Source of the DNA: Dyella sp. GSA-30
Lineage (GTDB): Bacteria > Pseudomonadota > Gammaproteobacteria > Xanthomonadales > Rhodanobacteraceae
Length of the DNA stretch: 64,000 bases
Direction: 5' to 3'
NCBI RefSeq assembly: GCF_027924605.1
Contig: NZ_AP027042.1
Location: 907,524 to 971,523, forward strand
A model generated the notes under the pieces. That model searched no databases. It had not been told where the DNA came from and saw nothing but the letters and a program-made list of their open reading frames with translations. Position numbers and translations under genes: made by a program. Each line of letters begins with the position of its first letter. The first letter of the stretch is position 1. Below are positions 1-7,594 of this stretch, piece by piece.

Positions 1-468
1 GTTGGCCGCTTCGATCGGCTCGACTACGCTTTTCAGCTTTGGCACCAGATTCTTGATCACCGCGGGCATGTCGTGGAACCAATGAATCGCCGACGGCGCG
101 AGCATGCCGATACCGGCGCCGATACCCACGATCAAGCCGATGACCAGCACGCTGGCGGTCAGCCAGCGCGGTATGCGCCGACGTGCGCCGAAATGCACGA
201 TGGGATTGAGTGCCAGGCCGATAAAGCCAGCCAGTACCAGGGGAATCAGCAGCGCCTTGATGATGGTGATCGTATAAAGCAGCGCCAGCGCCAGCAGCAT
301 GTTCAAGATCACCCGGATCGCACGCAGGTGGCGGCGTGTCGCCTGCATGGTTTGTAGACGCTGGGAGAGCTTGCGTTGCAGTTTGGGCACAGCCTCGGCA
401 GGCACCGTGATCATCGGTTCGGCCGCCGTGGGGAGCGGTATCTGATCAGGCGGCGCCGGTACGTTCAT
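1..468 (-). CDS. AI-2E family transporter, C-terminus cut by window edge
   Basis: Open reading frame of 156 codons running off the left edge. The ATG at 468 overlaps the stop of the upstream gene by four bases (ATGA), so it is the last visible gene of the operon. The N-terminal ~50 residues are Pro/Gln/Arg rich and cytoplasmic; then come hydrophobic stretches (about residues 53-90 and 103-125), with the segment LLIPLVLAGFIGLALNPIV typical of the PerM/AI-2E exporter-like family (PF01594). That family has about 8 membrane helices and ~350 residues, so over half is missing. Substrate is unknown; several family members export peptides, AI-2 or sodium. Family call from sequence memory; function inferred. 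Confidence 0.85.
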   Translation of the reverse strand, partial: MNVPAPPDQIPLPTAAEPMITVPAEAVPKLQRKLSQRLQTMQATRRHLRAIRVILNMLLALALLYTITIIKALLIPLVLAGFIGLALNPIVHFGARRRIPRWLTASVLVIGLIVGIGAGIGMLAPSAIHWFHDMPAVIKNLVPKLKSVVEPIEAAN

Positions 469-782
469 GACGCGTCGTCGATGCCATCGTCGGCCACGTT
501 GTCGCCGGCCTGGCTGGCGAACTCGGCGATCATTCGCGTGGCATACGCAACGATTTCCGCGGCGGTGCCGCTGAGCAGTGAACCCAGGCCGGGGATGCGC
601 AACGGGTGCACGTTCAATTGCCCAAGTATCACGCCGGCTCCGGCAGCCGCGCCAACCGTGATCAGCGGATAACGCTCGCTACGCGCCAACAAGGCGGATG
701 CGGGTTCGACGACAGCCTGGCGCGCCAGGCTCATCTTCGCTTGCGCTTCGCGCACCTTGGCCACTTTTTTGTGGATGCTCAT
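465..782 (-). CDS. hypothetical 105-aa protein in yqjD/yqjE-like operon
   Basis: The frame stays open upstream, but the start MSIHKKVAKV at 782 overlaps the stop of the yqjE-like gene (ATGA) and has a GGGGAAAG Shine-Dalgarno region. The N-terminal 30 residues are charged and helical. A Gly/Ala-rich hydrophobic stretch (about residues 45-60) looks like a single membrane segment, followed by LGSLLSGTAAEIVAYATRM and an acidic tail. By position it resembles the third member of yqjD-yqjE-yqjK type operons, but I do not recognise a YqjK signature. Probably a small inner-membrane accessory protein of the envelope or stress response; function unknown. Confidence 0.75.
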   Translation of the reverse strand: MSIHKKVAKVREAQAKMSLARQAVVEPASALLARSERYPLITVGAAAGAGVILGQLNVHPLRIPGLGSLLSGTAAEIVAYATRMIAEFASQAGDNVADDGIDDAS

Positions 783-1273
783 GGTCTTTCCCCTTGCCGT
801 GCACCGGCGCGTTCCTGTGCATCGGCGGCCGCACGAATATCGGCACGCTGCACCGTATCGTGCACGATAGCGCGCCACTGGCCGCGTGTTTCCGGCAGGC
901 TCATCCAATGCATGCAACGGCGGAAGAGCCAGAGCGCACCGAGCAGTAACGACAATTGCAATATCGCCAGCGCGCCCAGTGCCCAAAGCCAGGAGCCGAA
1001 CCACTGTGCCAGGGCGACACCGACCAAGCCCAGCAAGGTCAGACCCAGCGCAACGCCGGCGACGGTGGCGACGAGCCCCGCGGCAAGCATCCAGGATACC
1101 GCGCTGCGCGCCAGGCCGAGTTCGGCCGAAAGCAATGAAAGTTGCGCACCGAACAACTGCTTGAAGGCGCGTCCGAGCCGGCCTATGTCATCGAGAAAGT
1201 TCGATGGTTTCGGCTGCTGGGGTGCTTCGCCACCGGTCGGACCGGCGGCCTCCTCCGGCCCGGCTTGTTGCAT
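779..1273 (-). CDS. YqjE-like membrane protein (phage holin superfamily III / DUF1469 type)
   Basis: 164 residues. The ATG at 1273 is preceded by AGGAGG with ~6 bases of spacing. The N-terminal ~45 residues are Pro/Gly/Gln rich, then an amphipathic segment LGRAFKQLFGAQLSLLSAEL leads into two hydrophobic helices (about residues 60-85 and 90-115). A charged C-terminal helix follows. This is the layout of the YqjE/holin-like family (PF07332). In enterobacteria YqjE lies next to YqjD, a ribosome-associated inner-membrane protein, and the same neighbour is present here 21 bases upstream. Function of the family is poorly known; likely envelope/stationary-phase stress. Confidence 0.85.
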   Translation of the reverse strand: MQQAGPEEAAGPTGGEAPQQPKPSNFLDDIGRLGRAFKQLFGAQLSLLSAELGLARSAVSWMLAAGLVATVAGVALGLTLLGLVGVALAQWFGSWLWALGALAILQLSLLLGALWLFRRCMHWMSLPETRGQWRAIVHDTVQRADIRAAADAQERAGARQGERP

Positions 1274-1294
1274 GGATGGCCTCCTTCGGTCGCA

Positions 1295-1657
1295 TCAGCG
1301 ACGAAGGATACGGCCTAATAGCCAGCCCGCGCCAAGCGCGATGGCGACCGACTGTACGGGTTTCTCGCGCACATATTCGCGCGCCCGCTCCAGCCACAGG
1401 TCGGCTTGATCCATCGCATCGTCATAGGCTTCGCGCCCGCGCTCGCTGATATCGGCGGCTTTTTCGGTAGCCCGCGTGGCGGCGCCGGCGGCCTTGTCGG
1501 TGGCGCGATGAAGCCCCTCTTCGACCCGGTCGGCGGTGCGATTGACCGTTTCCTTGGTGCTGGCTACCGCGTCGGAGGTCGCCTGCTTGATGCGCTCCGC
1601 GCCTTCCTCGATGCGGCCGGTAGCTTCCGCTTCGCGCGCTGGGATCTGCTTGGTCAT
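1295..1657 (-). CDS. DUF883 family protein (YqjD/ElaB-like ribosome-anchoring membrane protein)
   Basis: 120 residues from the ATG at 1657, which has GGAG six bases upstream; in-frame ATGs at 1675 and 1687 have no such site. The body is a long Ala/Glu/Lys/Arg-rich amphipathic helix with repeating AT.KA..A-type heptads (about residues 20-85), probably coiled coil. It ends in the family hallmark: REKPVQSVAIALGAGWLLG, a short C-terminal membrane anchor, then Arg residues. E. coli YqjD and ElaB of this family tether ribosomes to the inner membrane in stationary phase. First gene of the co-oriented set yqjD-yqjE-105aa-AI-2E; the DUF1328 gene lies 91 bases upstream and may belong to the same transcript. 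Confidence 0.9.
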   Translation of the reverse strand: MTKQIPAREAEATGRIEEGAERIKQATSDAVASTKETVNRTADRVEEGLHRATDKAAGAATRATEKAADISERGREAYDDAMDQADLWLERAREYVREKPVQSVAIALGAGWLLGRILRR

Positions 1658-1748
1658 GTCGTTCTCCGTAGGCATGCTGGACCTCACTTTAGCGGGTTAT
1701 GCGGCACCGCGGCGACCATGGCGCACGGTGCGGTAGGGAACCGTTCGG

Positions 1749-1904
1749 TCAACTTGCGCGACGGAAGAACGCAATGATGGCGAGCACGAGGAAAATGACA
1801 AACAGCACCTTCGCGATCATGGCCGCTGTACCGGCAATGCCGCCGAAGCCGAGGAACGCGGCAATGAGCGCGATCACCAGAAAAATCAGGGCGTAATGAA
1901 GCAT
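1749..1904 (-). CDS. DUF1328 family small membrane protein (YtjA-like), 51 aa
   Basis: A 51-codon gene, too short for common ORF cut-offs. The start [20 protein letters not shown] follows an AGAGGAGAA ribosome site. Two hydrophobic helices are separated by [12 protein letters not shown], and the protein ends FFRRAS. This is the standard DUF1328/YtjA layout (usual length 50-60). In many proteobacteria these proteins sit next to general-stress genes such as the DUF883 gene found here 91 bases downstream. Molecular function unknown. Confidence 0.9.
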   Translation of the reverse strand: MLHYALIFLVIALIAAFLGFGGIAGTAAMIAKVLFVIFLVLAIIAFFRRAS

Positions 1905-2096
1905 GGGTGTTCTCCTCTATGGCTACCACCCCGCTGTTGGCGTGTCATCGGCAACGGCAGGTGTGATAGCCATCATTCCCTTGCCCGTGCCTTGTGGGCG
2001 TGAAGAGAGGAGCTTTCACGGTTTGTATGCGTCTTACCATTCATCAAGCCATGTATCCGGCTTCAAATCCCGACTAAGGACGCACCGATTCGTGCT

Positions 2097-2720
2097 TCAG
2101 GCTTTTACGGCCGGATTGAGGCTGTACGTACCCATGACTTCGGCTTCGGCCAGCACATGGCCGGCCATCGCCGTGCGCAGCGCGTCCAGCGTGAATCCGT
2201 CGGCCAGATTCAGGTTGTCCACGTCGAGCGCGTACACACGAAAATGATAGTGATGCACGATGGAGTCGTTCCACGGGGGGCAGGGACCGTCATAGCCGAG
2301 ATATTCGCCGGCCATGTCCTTGTCGCCTTCGAACCAGCCGGTATAGCTGTTCATACCTTGCACACTGCCGGGTGGCCCGTACGGCACACGCTTGCCCCGC
2401 GCCACGACACCATCGCTGCAGGCACCGGCTTCGAACTCGCCGCATTCGCGCGGAATGTTTGCCATCAGCCAATGCACGAATTCCACGCGCGGCAGGTCGG
2501 CAGGCACGGTGCGCCCTTGTTGGTTGACGTCATCGGGCTTGCTGGGTACGTCGTAGTCGAGACAGGTGAGCACGAACGAGCGCGTCTCATGCGGCGCATC
2601 GCGCCAAGCCAGGTGAGGGCTGCGGTTGTCGGAGAGCTCGACCGGCGAGGCTTGCCTGGCAAAAGCGAACTCGGCCGGGATCGCCTGACCGTTCTGGAAA
2701 CTGTCGCTGCGCAAATGCAT
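2097..2720 (-). CDS. YbhB/YbcL family Raf kinase inhibitor-like protein (PEBP fold)
   Basis: 207 residues, cytoplasmic, no signal peptide. Sequence features of the bacterial PEBP family (PF01161) are in order: NRSPHLAWRDAP near residue 32, FVLTCLDYDVPS around 48, FVHWLMANIP around 81, then YGPPG and a GYDGPCPPWND segment with HHYHFRVYALD near 160. These residues line the small anion/phospholipid-head pocket in E. coli YbhB. The fold is confidently assigned, but no bacterial role is firmly established. It stands alone, divergent from the AAA ATPase gene across a ~300-base gap. Confidence 0.92.
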   Translation of the reverse strand: MHLRSDSFQNGQAIPAEFAFARQASPVELSDNRSPHLAWRDAPHETRSFVLTCLDYDVPSKPDDVNQQGRTVPADLPRVEFVHWLMANIPRECGEFEAGACSDGVVARGKRVPYGPPGSVQGMNSYTGWFEGDKDMAGEYLGYDGPCPPWNDSIVHHYHFRVYALDVDNLNLADGFTLDALRTAMAGHVLAEAEVMGTYSLNPAVKA

Positions 2721-3018
2721 GGGTGATTCCCTTTGCTTCGATGCCGAAAAGTTACGGACTGTAGGTTACGCGATACAACGCTCAACTCAGGTCGCCGCTG
2801 ACCAGCAGGCTGCGATCGGGCAAAGGCTGCACCTCGGCCAGGCGGCCGGTTGCCTTACAGATCACATGCCCGTTTGCGCATCGCCATTATCCCTGGAGAT
2901 TTCGAAGAGCCGATCATACCCCCAGGCCCGGCGTTGGCGCCTGTCGGCATTGCTCCGGGGCCCGTCGTTCGGTGCTATCCGGTCTGCTAAGGTGCGCGCC
3001 AGGGACAGGGATACGGTA
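2721..3018. other. intergenic region between divergent PEBP and AAA genes
   Basis: About 300 bases without a convincing gene. An in-frame extension of the AAA gene runs through it but has no family similarity or ribosome site. Promoters for both divergent genes must lie here; I could not single out a clear -35/-10 pair. Confidence 0.5.
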
Positions 3019-4494
3019 ATGAGTGAACTGCAAGACCTGACGACGTTGGTACGCGCGGCGACACCGCTGCTGGTGATCGAGACGATCGACGAGCAACGCG
3101 TCATCGAGTGCTTTCGGCATGTCATTTCGCAAACGCTGCGGCCATTGTGGCGCTGGACCCTGACCGACGGCCTCTCGCGGCTCGACTTCGGACAGGATGA
3201 TCGTGCCAGTGCGCCGGATGTCGATTCAACCCTGGAAACCATTCGTGCGGCCAACACCGCGGGCATCTATCTGCTGTTCGACATGCATCCGTTGCTGCGC
3301 TATGCCATGAGCCTGCGCCAGCTGCGCGAAATCGTGCAACGCCAGCGTTCAGCCGCGCACACCATCGTGCTGATCGGCGCGAAGATCGAATTACCAGAAG
3401 ACCTGGAAGCACTGGCGCTGCGCGTCCCGCTGTCGTTGCCCGACATCAAGGAGCTGGCGGCGATCATGCGTGCCGAAGCGCTGGCTTATCAGCGCGAACA
3501 GGGCCGCCGGGTCGAGGTGGACGGCGATGCCGCGCGCACGATCGTCCGCAATCTATTGGGCTTGGCCGCTCCGGATGCGCGGCGCATCGTGCGCAAGCTG
3601 ATTTATAACGACGGGGCGCTCAGAGCCGACGATCTGCCGGAGCTGATGCAGACGAAGTTCGAACTGCTCAATCGCTCGGGCTTGCTGCACTACGAATACG
3701 CGACGGCCAGTTTCGCTGATATTGCCGGCGTCGCGCGCTTGCGCGAATGGGTGCAGCGCAGACGTGCGGTCTTTCTCGCCGCCGAACCCAATCCGATGCT
3801 CGATCCGCCCAAGGGCGTGTTGTTGCTCGGCGTGCAGGGCTGCGGCAAGAGCCTGGCCGCCAAGGCGATCGCCGGCGGGTTTGGCGTACCGCTGGTGCGA
3901 CTGGATTTCGGTTCGCTCTACAACAAATACCAGGGCGAAACCGAAAAGAACCTGCGCGAGGCGCTGGCCAGCACCGAGTTGCTGACGCCATGTGTGCTGT
4001 GGATCGACGAGATCGAAAAAGGCCTGGCCAGTGGCGGCGATGACGGTGGCGTATCTCGCCGTGTGCTCGGTTATCTGCTGACCTGGATGGCCGAACGCAA
4101 GTCCAAGGTGTTCGTCGTGGCGACGGCCAACGCGGTTCACGAATTGCCAGCCGAGCTGTTGCGCAAAGGCCGCTTCGACGAGATCTTCTTTGTCGATCTA
4201 CCGCACCAGGACGTGCGCGAGCAGGTGTTCGCCCTGCATTTGAAGCGGCGCAAGCTGCCGATCGAGGACTTCGATCTTCCCGCACTGGCCGCGGCCAGCG
4301 ACGGGTTTTCGGGCGCGGAAATCGAGCAGAGCATTGTCAGCGCGCTTTACGACGCCAGCACCAGTGGGCAGCCGATAGCACAGCCGGCCTTGCTCGATGC
4401 CTTGCGTTCCACACGCCCCTTGTCGGTGCTGATGCGCGAGCAGGTCGAAGCACTACGGCAATGGGCACAGGGCCGTTGCGTGCTCGCCGATTAA
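3019..4494 (+). CDS. AAA+ family ATPase (Ycf46-like)
   Basis: 491 residues from ATG 3019. The N-terminal ~230 residues are a variable domain beginning LQDLTTLVRAATPLLVIET, as in the Ycf46/DUF-type AAA proteins. The AAA core follows: FADIAGVARLREWV (~235), Walker A GVQGCGKS (~271), pore-type segment YNKYQGETEKNLREAL, Walker B LWIDEIEKGL (~327), sensor-1 VATAN, arginine finger LLRKGRFDEIFF, and sensor-2 SGAEIEQSI. All catalytic residues are intact. In cyanobacteria Ycf46 is linked to inorganic carbon use; here the role is unknown. The ORF stays open upstream but that part lacks coding character. It overlaps the convergent DUF3224 gene by four bases. Confidence 0.88.
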   Translation: MSELQDLTTLVRAATPLLVIETIDEQRVIECFRHVISQTLRPLWRWTLTDGLSRLDFGQDDRASAPDVDSTLETIRAANTAGIYLLFDMHPLLRYAMSLRQLREIVQRQRSAAHTIVLIGAKIELPEDLEALALRVPLSLPDIKELAAIMRAEALAYQREQGRRVEVDGDAARTIVRNLLGLAAPDARRIVRKLIYNDGALRADDLPELMQTKFELLNRSGLLHYEYATASFADIAGVARLREWVQRRRAVFLAAEPNPMLDPPKGVLLLGVQGCGKSLAAKAIAGGFGVPLVRLDFGSLYNKYQGETEKNLREALASTELLTPCVLWIDEIEKGLASGGDDGGVSRRVLGYLLTWMAERKSKVFVVATANAVHELPAELLRKGRFDEIFFVDLPHQDVREQVFALHLKRRKLPIEDFDLPALAAASDGFSGAEIEQSIVSALYDASTSGQPIAQPALLDALRSTRPLSVLMREQVEALRQWAQGRCVLAD

Positions 4495-4997
4495 TGCACG
4501 GGCAACGAGTATTGGAAGTCGTAGGCGTGCTTGCCGTCGGTGACGATGATCGTCATGCGGCCGTTGATGCCTTCCAGTTCGCCCGAACCCGAGCCGGGCA
4601 CGACCTGCACATCCATGCTCGACTTTCCGCCCTGCATGGTCCCTATGTGCTGCAGCGAGAAGCTGCCCTTGCGGCCGGACAAGCTGCCGCTGATGCGCTC
4701 GATGGCAACGTAACCGCCGGTGCTGTTGTCCGAACGCGAACCGAGCATCTGCCCTTTGCTGACCGCGTCCAGGTCGCCGTGGAACTGCTTTTCCAGGGCG
4801 AAGCGGCCGATCGAGGGATCGCCGATAGCGACGTCGTCGGTCTGCGGTAGCACTTTGACGTCGAACGTGCCTTTGGCGTGCTCAGTCATGATGCGACTCT
4901 CTGTCGATGCAACAGCTGGTGGTAGTTTCGAAGCGAATGCCGCCAAACCAAATGCCGTTATAAAACACGCTGCGGCGATGCGTGTACCTGCCGACAT
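4491..4997 (-). CDS. DUF3224 domain protein with signal peptide
   Basis: 168 residues from ATG 4997 (GGGGGG five bases upstream; a TTG lies one codon earlier). Residues 1-30 form a signal peptide ending PPAVAS. The domain begins at MTEHAKGTFDVKVLP and shows the DUF3224 pattern: KGTFDVK, GRFALEKQFHGDL, GGYVAIERISG, GSFSLQHIGTM, VVPGSGSGEL.GI.G and HAYDFQYSL. The fold is an allene-oxide-cyclase-like barrel. Most family members are cytoplasmic and start at the internal MTEHAKG, so the exported form here is a little unusual. Function unknown. Confidence 0.85.
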   Translation of the reverse strand: MSAGTRIAAACFITAFGLAAFASKLPPAVASTESRIMTEHAKGTFDVKVLPQTDDVAIGDPSIGRFALEKQFHGDLDAVSKGQMLGSRSDNSTGGYVAIERISGSLSGRKGSFSLQHIGTMQGGKSSMDVQVVPGSGSGELEGINGRMTIIVTDGKHAYDFQYSLPVH

Positions 4998-5097
4998 CAA
5001 GTCCCCCCGGACCCGTTCCTGAGTTCGACATCGTCAGGCCCGGAATACATCGACGTCAAGAGCGACGTTGGTTTTGTCGCCATGCGCGCGCGGATGT

Positions 5098-6105
5098 TCA
5101 GCGTGCGTCCGCTACGGCGTTGAAGCGCGCGGCGATGTAGTCGTCGGTAAAGCTGGTCATGTTGAAGCCGCTGATAAAACCGCAATGGCCACCGTAGCGG
5201 GAAATATCCAGTTCCACGTTGGATGGTAATTGCAGGTTGCGAAAGCTCGACACGGGAATCACCGGGTCGTCTTCGGCCGTAAGAATGGTGGCCCGGATCG
5301 GCATCGCTGCCAGCGCATTGCCGGCCACCGAATAGCCGTCCAGATAGGCCTGCAGCGAACCGAAGTCGGTATGGCGCAGCACCAGCGCTTCGGTCAGGCC
5401 ACGCAGGCTTTGCCTGAGTTCGGCCAGCTCGAAGAACTCGCGGTTGGGGAAGGCGGCCTGCTTGGTCTTCAACGAGCGGCGCCACTTGTGCATGAAGTAC
5501 GCCTGGTAGAACCACGGCGCGGTTTCTTCCAGCGAGAACAGGCCTTCGCCCGGATCGATGATCGGGCACACGGCGAGCGCGTAAACGAGCGGGATGCCAG
5601 CCTGCGGCGCACGCAAGGCGGCGCGCAACGCAAAATTACCGCCCAGCGAAAAGCCGGCCAGTGCCATCGGCCGCGCGGGATACCGCCGCGCGATATCGGC
5701 CAGCGCATTGACGACCTCGTCGATGCGGCAAGAATGAAACAGTGCTTCGTTGAGCTGGTGACTGTCGCCGTGATCGCGAAAGTTCAGCCGAAACACGTCC
5801 CAGCCGTCCTGCAGCAGGCGGCTGCCGGTCTGCAACACATAGGTGGAGTCGACGCTGCCTTCCCAGCCATGGAACAGCACGGCCAGGCCGCGAGCTTCTT
5901 TTTGCACGCGTTGGACGGTATGGGCACCGGTCAGTCGTACACCGTCGCCACCGTCGACCACCACATGCTCGGCACCGTCCTGCACGCTATGCGCGCGACC
6001 GGGCAACAGCTGGCGGCGCACGCCGCTGGACGAAAGCATGGTCTGGATGTGACCGCTGGTCAGCGGCCAGGGCGGACGAAAGTCCTTACCTGAGGGCAAC
6101 GTCAT
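5098..6105 (-). CDS. YheT-like alpha/beta hydrolase
   Basis: 335 residues. Starts FRPPWPLTSGHIQTML as in the YheT/ABHD1-3 family (COG0429). Oxyanion segment LFHGWEGS (~78), RLNFRDHGDS (~106), nucleophile elbow GFSLGGN with Ser153, acid TAEDDPVIP (~290) and the catalytic His in YGGHCGFI (~313) are all present. Relatives act as esterases on lipids or polyhydroxyalkanoate-type substrates; exact substrate unknown. Its ATG overlaps the plsC-like stop by four bases, so the two are translated together, which hints at a lipid-related role. Confidence 0.92.
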   Translation of the reverse strand: MTLPSGKDFRPPWPLTSGHIQTMLSSSGVRRQLLPGRAHSVQDGAEHVVVDGGDGVRLTGAHTVQRVQKEARGLAVLFHGWEGSVDSTYVLQTGSRLLQDGWDVFRLNFRDHGDSHQLNEALFHSCRIDEVVNALADIARRYPARPMALAGFSLGGNFALRAALRAPQAGIPLVYALAVCPIIDPGEGLFSLEETAPWFYQAYFMHKWRRSLKTKQAAFPNREFFELAELRQSLRGLTEALVLRHTDFGSLQAYLDGYSVAGNALAAMPIRATILTAEDDPVIPVSSFRNLQLPSNVELDISRYGGHCGFISGFNMTSFTDDYIAARFNAVADAR

Positions 6106-6947
6106 TGCGGGCTGTCTTCCAGCGCGGCGGCAATGCGTTCGCGCGAGTACTCCGCCATGCGACGGCGCGCATCCGGCGACGCCGGTACCGGCTCGAGGAA
6201 ATGCACCTCCGCATCCAGCGGCGCTTCGCCGAGCAGGCGCAGGAAGTTCTGCATGAAGTTCTCGTTCTCGCGGAAACCGGCGTCGACGACACGGCGACCG
6301 TTGCGCGCGAAACGTAGCGCCACCGGTTGCACGGCCACTTCGGCATCCAGTGCGGCCTGAAAGATGCGCGCATGGAAAACGCGCAGCACGCCGTTGTGCC
6401 CGGTGCCTCCTTCAGGGAACACGGCGACCGAACGGCCGGCATGCAGGCGGTCGACCATCACCTGCATCACCGCCGCCAGCGAATGGTTGCTACCGCGGCG
6501 GTGGAAAATGGTGCCGCCCGCGGCGGCCAGCCAGCCGACCAGGGGCCAATGGGCGATTTCGGCCTTGGCGACGAAACAGGCCGCGCGCTGGCTATGCAGG
6601 AGCTCGATGTCGATCCACGAGGTGTGGTTGGCCACGAACATGACCGGATCGGCCAGCGGTTGTCCCACTCGCACCGAGCGCAATCCGAAGATGCGCAGCA
6701 GTACGGTCGACCACCAGCGAATCATCCGGTGCGTAAACGGCTCACGGCCGTTCTTCATCACCTGATGGCGGTTCCAGGTCAGGATGCCGCCGCACAGCAG
6801 CACACCCAGCACGACGTGCAGCAGCAGCAGCGGCACGCGCCACAGGTAGCGCAAGGGACGAATCGGGTCGCTGACTCGGGCAGGAACGGTGTCGGTACTC
6901 ATCGGTCCGGTTAGTTTACCGTTAGTTGACGCGATTGCGGTCGCCAT
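6102..6947 (-). CDS. 1-acyl-sn-glycerol-3-phosphate acyltransferase family protein
   Basis: 281 residues from 6947; an alternative start MSTDTVPARV at 6902 lies after a non-homologous leader and neither has a strong ribosome site. An N-terminal membrane helix (~39-56) precedes the PlsC domain (PF01553): motif I NHTSWID with His108 and Asp113, motif II-like FVAKAEI, motif III FPEGGTG (~175), and VQPVALRF. It should transfer an acyl chain to lysophosphatidate or a related acceptor at the inner membrane. First gene of a two-gene unit with the YheT-like hydrolase. A housekeeping plsC elsewhere is likely, so this may be an accessory acyltransferase. Confidence 0.9.
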   Translation of the reverse strand: MATAIASTNGKLTGPMSTDTVPARVSDPIRPLRYLWRVPLLLLHVVLGVLLCGGILTWNRHQVMKNGREPFTHRMIRWWSTVLLRIFGLRSVRVGQPLADPVMFVANHTSWIDIELLHSQRAACFVAKAEIAHWPLVGWLAAAGGTIFHRRGSNHSLAAVMQVMVDRLHAGRSVAVFPEGGTGHNGVLRVFHARIFQAALDAEVAVQPVALRFARNGRRVVDAGFRENENFMQNFLRLLGEAPLDAEVHFLEPVPASPDARRRMAEYSRERIAAALEDSPQ

Positions 6948-6982
6948 TCCTACAAAAAGCCACGCAACTTTTTGAGGAATGC

Positions 6983-7459
6983 CTAATGCTCCAGCTGCTT
7001 CAACGGCAACGCCGGCGAGCGCTTCACGGTACGCAGCACAAAGCTCGAATTGACGTCGGCCACGCCCGTCGCATTGAGCAACCGGTCCAACAGGAAGCGC
7101 GAAAAATCCTGCAGGTCGCTGACGTAGATTTGCAGGAGATAGTCCATGTCACCGGTCAGCGCATAGCAGGCGACGACTTCGTCCCAGGCGTTGACCTGCG
7201 CGGCGAAGCGTTCGACCGCCTCGGCTTCATGCTTGGCCAGCTGCACGCGAACGAACGCCTGCAGCCCCAGCCCGACGGCCTGCGGGTCGACCTGGGCGGT
7301 ATAGCCGGTGAGCACCCCTTCGCCTTCCAGTCGTTGCAGCCGGCGCAGGCAGGCCGAGGGCGACAGGTTGACCCGCTCGGCCAGCTCGGCGTTGGTGATG
7401 CGGCCCTCGCCCTGCAATACCGCCAGCATGCGTAAATCCGTGCGATCGAGCTCGGTCAT
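6983..7459 (-). CDS. Lrp/AsnC family transcriptional regulator
   Basis: 158 residues from ATG 7459 (MTELDRTDLRMLAVLQGEGR). The winged helix DNA-binding part is NAELAERVNLSPSACLRRLQRLE (residues ~23-45), followed by the RAM ligand-binding/oligomerisation domain (ACYALTGDMDYLLQIYV..). Usual family length. It is divergent from phhA over 135 bases that carry an AATATT inverted repeat, so it probably senses an aromatic or other amino acid and controls phenylalanine hydroxylation and itself. The regulatory link is inferred from gene arrangement. A longer frame upstream reads through the phhA promoter and is not used. Confidence 0.93.
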   Translation of the reverse strand: MTELDRTDLRMLAVLQGEGRITNAELAERVNLSPSACLRRLQRLEGEGVLTGYTAQVDPQAVGLGLQAFVRVQLAKHEAEAVERFAAQVNAWDEVVACYALTGDMDYLLQIYVSDLQDFSRFLLDRLLNATGVADVNSSFVLRTVKRSPALPLKQLEH

Positions 7460-7460
7460 G

Positions 7461-7502
7461 CAATATTTCACCGATAATATCGAATCAATAGGTTGAATAT
7501 TG
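7461..7502. promoter_or_regulatory. AATATT inverted repeat between lrp-type gene and phhA
   Basis: CAATATT at 7461-7467 is matched by AATATTG at 7496-7502, with further AT-rich ATAATAT/AATCAATA sequence between. It starts two bases upstream of the regulator's ATG and lies ~92 bases upstream of phhA. AT-rich inverted repeats of this kind are usual Lrp/AsnC binding sites; binding is inferred. Confidence 0.5.
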
Positions 7503-7594
7503 CTCCTATGTAAGGAATAGATGCAATAAAACAACCATCGTGCGACTCGCCGGGCGTATTCTGTTGCTCCGCTTGAAGAACTACCGAGGCCGCC

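Noticed and set aside
465-1004. 179-aa frame containing the 105-aa gene
   Set aside because: The extra 74 N-terminal residues overlap the yqjE-like gene and lack a ribosome site; the ATG at 782 has both a site and a 4-base overlap.
2719-3018. In-frame N-terminal extension of the AAA ATPase
   Set aside because: Composition and absence of family similarity point to intergenic sequence; family members begin near the chosen ATG.
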